DNA of 64,000 nt, taken from the NCBI GenBank assembly GCA_028023455.1, contig JAQFVV010011397.1:21744-85743 (forward strand), written 5' to 3'. The position numbers were made by a program, and so were the translations under genes. The DNA is from Epiperipatus broadwayi (taxonomy: Eukaryota > Onychophora > Udeonychophora > Euonychophora > Peripatidae). Every line of letters starts with the position of its first letter. The first letter of the stretch is position 1. Positions 61,160 to 64,000 of this stretch are shown one piece after another. The notes beneath the pieces were generated by a model. The model made no database searches, was not told the origin of the DNA, and worked only from the letters and a program-made list of their open reading frames with translations.

Positions 61160-61854
61160 GTAGTAAAATATTTAAAATCTTCAATATAATACTCCATTAT
61201 TAACGCAACTTTTTTAGTGGAAAATATGATGATTATACTTTAGGCATTAAGTAGGAATAAATTTACATGTTCAGGTTTAAAACATCAGCAGAAATCCTTA
61301 GCATAAATTGTCTAGCCAAAGAACATCTTTATAAATTTTTGTCTTCTTAAACATATATTTTGAAAACTAATTTCGAAGATGTTGATAACTCTTATAACCT
61401 TGTCAATTTCAATGATTATTTTTTATATTTCTTTATAATATTAAAAGTAAGTAAATTAATTACTTGAAGAAAGTTTTAAAATATTGAATCTTCTTTTTTT
61501 CTTAAATGTGTTCTAAATTCGAACATATTTAAATTTACAGATGTAGTTATTGCCTTGATAACTAAATAGAAGATTATTGTTATAACAATATTAGTTCGTT
61601 TTTATACTTGGATCAATTTCTGACAGCATATCACATAATCATGCCCACACTCTCTATTGTTTAAAATATACAATTTGTAATGAACTCCAAACGTTTATTT
61701 CCTTTGTTTCAACTGATAAAATGCAATGATGACATACGGCTTTGTCAATGTCAAGTTTTGGTTCATAAAAAAAATACTATTAGTTAGAAACATTTATTTA
61801 AGTGTGTGTATAAACAAATTAGAATAATTCATTTTTCGAATTATTCTTTTAATA
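61160..61854. other. No gene recognised
   Basis: AT-rich stretch between the tandem duplication and the last RTE. No ORF or element motif seen. Confidence 0.5.
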
Positions 61855-63984
61855 TTAATTAGTAAGGTGTAAGTTACGTGTTAATGTAAAACTAGAAAGA
61901 CAAAAATTATTAAGAAAAACAATATTTACAGTTGATATTCCTAATGTTCAGAACCATTCTAATGAATTTAAATTAGAACTTACAAATAGGTTTCAAGTAT
62001 TAGGAGATTTTGAACATGATACAGATTTGAATGAAATTAATATGAAAATAACTGATACATTTTTAAAAACTGCAACAAACATAGTTGGTAGAAAAAAGCA
62101 GCAATTGACTAATAAAATTTCTACTGAGACTAGAGAATTTATGAAGAAAAGAAGGAATATGAAGATATACAAAAATGATGTATTAAAAAGAATTGAATAT
62201 CTCGAATTTTGTAAAATGGTACGGAAAAGAGTTGAAAATGATATAAGAAAGTATAACTGTGAAATAGAAAGGAAAGCTGTAGAAGAAAATAAAAGTCTCA
62301 AAAATGTTAAAGAACATTTTGGTATTGGTAGGAAATTTATATCTGCAATAACAAAAAAAGATGGAATTATTACTAAAAAGAGAGATGACATCATGAAATT
62401 GGTAGAAGATTTTTATCAAGAATTGTATAGTAATAAAGACCAAGTACCTCCTATATCTATTACATCTTCCAAATTGCCCAGAATTTTAAATGAAGAAGTG
62501 AGACATGCAATTAAGTGTATGAAGAAAGGAAAGGCTCCAGGAATTGATGGAATTATAATTGATATATTAAAAGAAGCAGGTGAAGAAATAGAAACAATTT
62601 TAGCAAAGTTATATACCAAATGTCTAAATGATAAAGATGTACTGGAAGATTGGAAGAATGCAGTAATAATATTAATATTTAAAAAAGGTGATAAAGAAGA
62701 TATTAGAAATTACAGACCTATCAGCCTTTCATCAGTTTTATATAAAATTTTTACCAAGATAATTACAACTCGTCTACAGAGAACTTTGGATTTCCACCAA
62801 CCAAAAGAACAAGCTGGATTTAAAAGTGGTTTTAGTACAATAGATCATATCCAGGTATTGAGAGAAGTCATAGAAAGGACAAACGAATATGAGTTGTCAT
62901 TATGTTTTGGATTTGTAGATTATGAAAAGGCATTCGATTCTATACACATTTCTTCAGTGATTAAAGCATTGGATCATCAAGGTATAGATCCAGGATATTG
63001 TCATATTTTAAAGAATATTTATAAAAATGCAGCAGCAACAATTAGATTACATAATGATACTGGAAAAATCAACATTGAGAAAGGTGTAAGACAAGGTGAC
63101 TCCATATCTCCAAAACTTTTTACAGCAGTGCTGCAAGAAGTATTTTGTGGATTAAAATGGGAAACTAAAAGAGTGAAAGTAAATGGAGAGTATTTAAGTC
63201 ATTTAGATTTTGCAGATGATGTAGTTGTTTTTGCAAATAATGCTTCAGAGCTGCAGGAAATGTTGCAGGAGTTAGCAGATGAAAGTAGAAAAGTAGGACT
63301 AAAGATAAATGTTAAAAAGACTAAAGTAAGGTTTAATTGATTTGCTCAAAATATGAAAATAAAGATTGATTATGAAGAATTAGAAGAAGTTAACAGTTAC
63401 AAATACCTTGGTCAGATTATTAATACAGATGGAAACATAATGGAGGAAATTAATCATAGAATTAAACTTGGTTGGAGCACTTTTGGTAGAAAAAACTTGA
63501 TACTAAAAGGAAATATGCCTATGTGTTTGAAAAGGATGGTTTTTAACAAATGTGTTTTACCAGTTCTTACTTATGGATCTGAGACATGGACACTTAATAT
63601 AAGAGCAATACAGAGACTTCAGACCACTCAAAGGAGTATGGAGAGATGTATGTTGAGAGTAACAAGAAGAGATCGAAAACGCAATGTATGGGTAAGACAA
63701 CAAACAGGTGTTACTGACCTTATTGATAAAATTAAAAGATTGAAATGGAGTTGGGCTGGACATATTGCTAGAAGAGATGATAATAGGTGGACAATTGAAA
63801 TTTTAAAGTGGATTCCAAGAGATTGTAAAAGACCCAGAAAGAGACCACATGTGAGATGGATGGATGAAATAAGAAAATGTGCAGGGGTGTTGTGGAGAAG
63901 AGAAGCTAAAGATCGGAGAAGATGGATTAAACTTGGAGAGACCTTCATCCTGCAGTGGATTGGTAATGGTTGATGATGATGATA
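61855..63984 (+). mobile_element. RTE-type LINE copy 3, best preserved
   Basis: 5'-truncated RTE starting within the end of the endonuclease domain (TTAGTAAGGTGTAAG) and ending with a (TGA)n tail at 63970-63984. A target-site duplication was not evident in the flanks. It is the least damaged of the three sense copies, so probably the youngest or the source-like copy. Confidence 0.88.
61866..63973 (+). pseudogene. RTE reverse transcriptase, one stop codon
   Basis: One frame is open from 61866 to a TGA at 63338-63340 and, in the same frame, from 63341 to the terminal TGA at 63971-63973. RT features: GKAPGIDGIIIDILKE (fingers), FKKGDKEDIRNYRPISLSS, EQAGFKSGFSTIDH, motif A FGFVDYEKAFDSI, motif B GVRQGDSISPKLF, motif C LDFADDVVVFANN, then LGQIINTDGNI, LTYGSETWTL and the C-terminal LKWSWAGHIARRDDNRW. 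The internal stop arises where copies 1 and 2 have CGA (Arg), a C to T change in a CpG context. Without endonuclease and with the stop it could not act alone, although RT before the stop retains motifs A to C. Confidence 0.9.
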
Positions 63985-64000
63985 TGAAAAGCTTAAGATA

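Noticed and set aside
62183-62619. Minus-strand ORFs opposite RTE copy 3
   Set aside because: The same antisense frames recur opposite all RTE copies because the sense strand is conserved; no independent motif.
1-64000. CRISPR arrays, bacterial operons or phage-type systems
   Set aside because: No regularly spaced repeats with spacers and no prokaryotic gene layout; the window is eukaryotic transposon sequence.

Overview
This is a gene-poor, strongly AT-rich animal (eukaryotic) scaffold fragment built almost entirely from decayed retrotransposons. The element mix (RTE-type LINEs with a (TGA)n tail, an AP-endonuclease LINE with an ACATC tail, GIY-YIG Penelope-like elements and Ty3/gypsy LTR elements) together with a decayed C2H2 zinc-finger array points to a metazoan, most likely an arthropod. 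The species cannot be named from the sequence. No intact host gene, tRNA or rRNA was recognised.

Layout. 1-3.8 kb: an AT-rich repeat (called D here) interrupted by a 5'-truncated RTE LINE (146-2642). 3.9-6.2 kb: a Penelope-like element on + with RT and GIY-YIG remnants. 6.2-9.0 kb: nothing coding; one perfect 65-bp tandem duplication. 9.0-12.1 kb: a degenerate Ty3/gypsy element on - (coiled-coil ORF, RT end, RNase H, integrase). 12.4-21.46 kb and 21.96-31.04 kb: two nearly identical ~9 kb blocks on either side of a run of exactly 500 N. Each holds repeat D, a (TA)n tract, a minus-strand Penelope-like element and a plus-strand LINE (called LINE-B here). Because the two blocks meet the gap at the opposite ends of the homologous segment, this looks more like two overlapping contig ends or haplotypes joined by a placeholder gap than a true tandem duplication. 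31-38.1 kb: no recognised genes. 38.2-40.85 kb: a third, nearly intact LINE-B copy inserted in another repeat (called E), whose second copy at 42.2-42.9 kb preserves the unoccupied site. 41.6-42.05 kb: a CpG-richer patch with an X-box-like site. 43.0-44.1 kb: a foldback with ~250-bp arms.

47.3-55.3 kb is a nested cluster: an LTR-like copy on + (47.34-47.88 kb), a second Ty3/gypsy family on - (49.1-54.5 kb), an RTE LINE inserted into its integrase with an 11-bp target-site duplication, and an antisense RTE endonuclease fragment fused to its other end. 58.5-59.6 kb is a C2H2 zinc-finger pseudogene that runs straight into a plus-strand gypsy fragment of the same family as the 9-12 kb element. 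60.7-61.2 kb is a 244-bp tandem duplication, and 61.86-63.98 kb is the best-preserved RTE copy, broken by one stop codon.

Functionally, these LINEs, Penelope-like elements and gypsy elements would each have supplied their own reverse transcriptase plus an endonuclease or integrase for copy-and-paste transposition. Every copy here is truncated or carries stops or frameshifts. I found no convincing new biological system. The observations of most value are the likely false duplication, a ~0.4 kb stretch in the first block that has selectively lost G residues, the nested-insertion chronology, and the unexplained foldback and zinc-finger/gypsy chimera.
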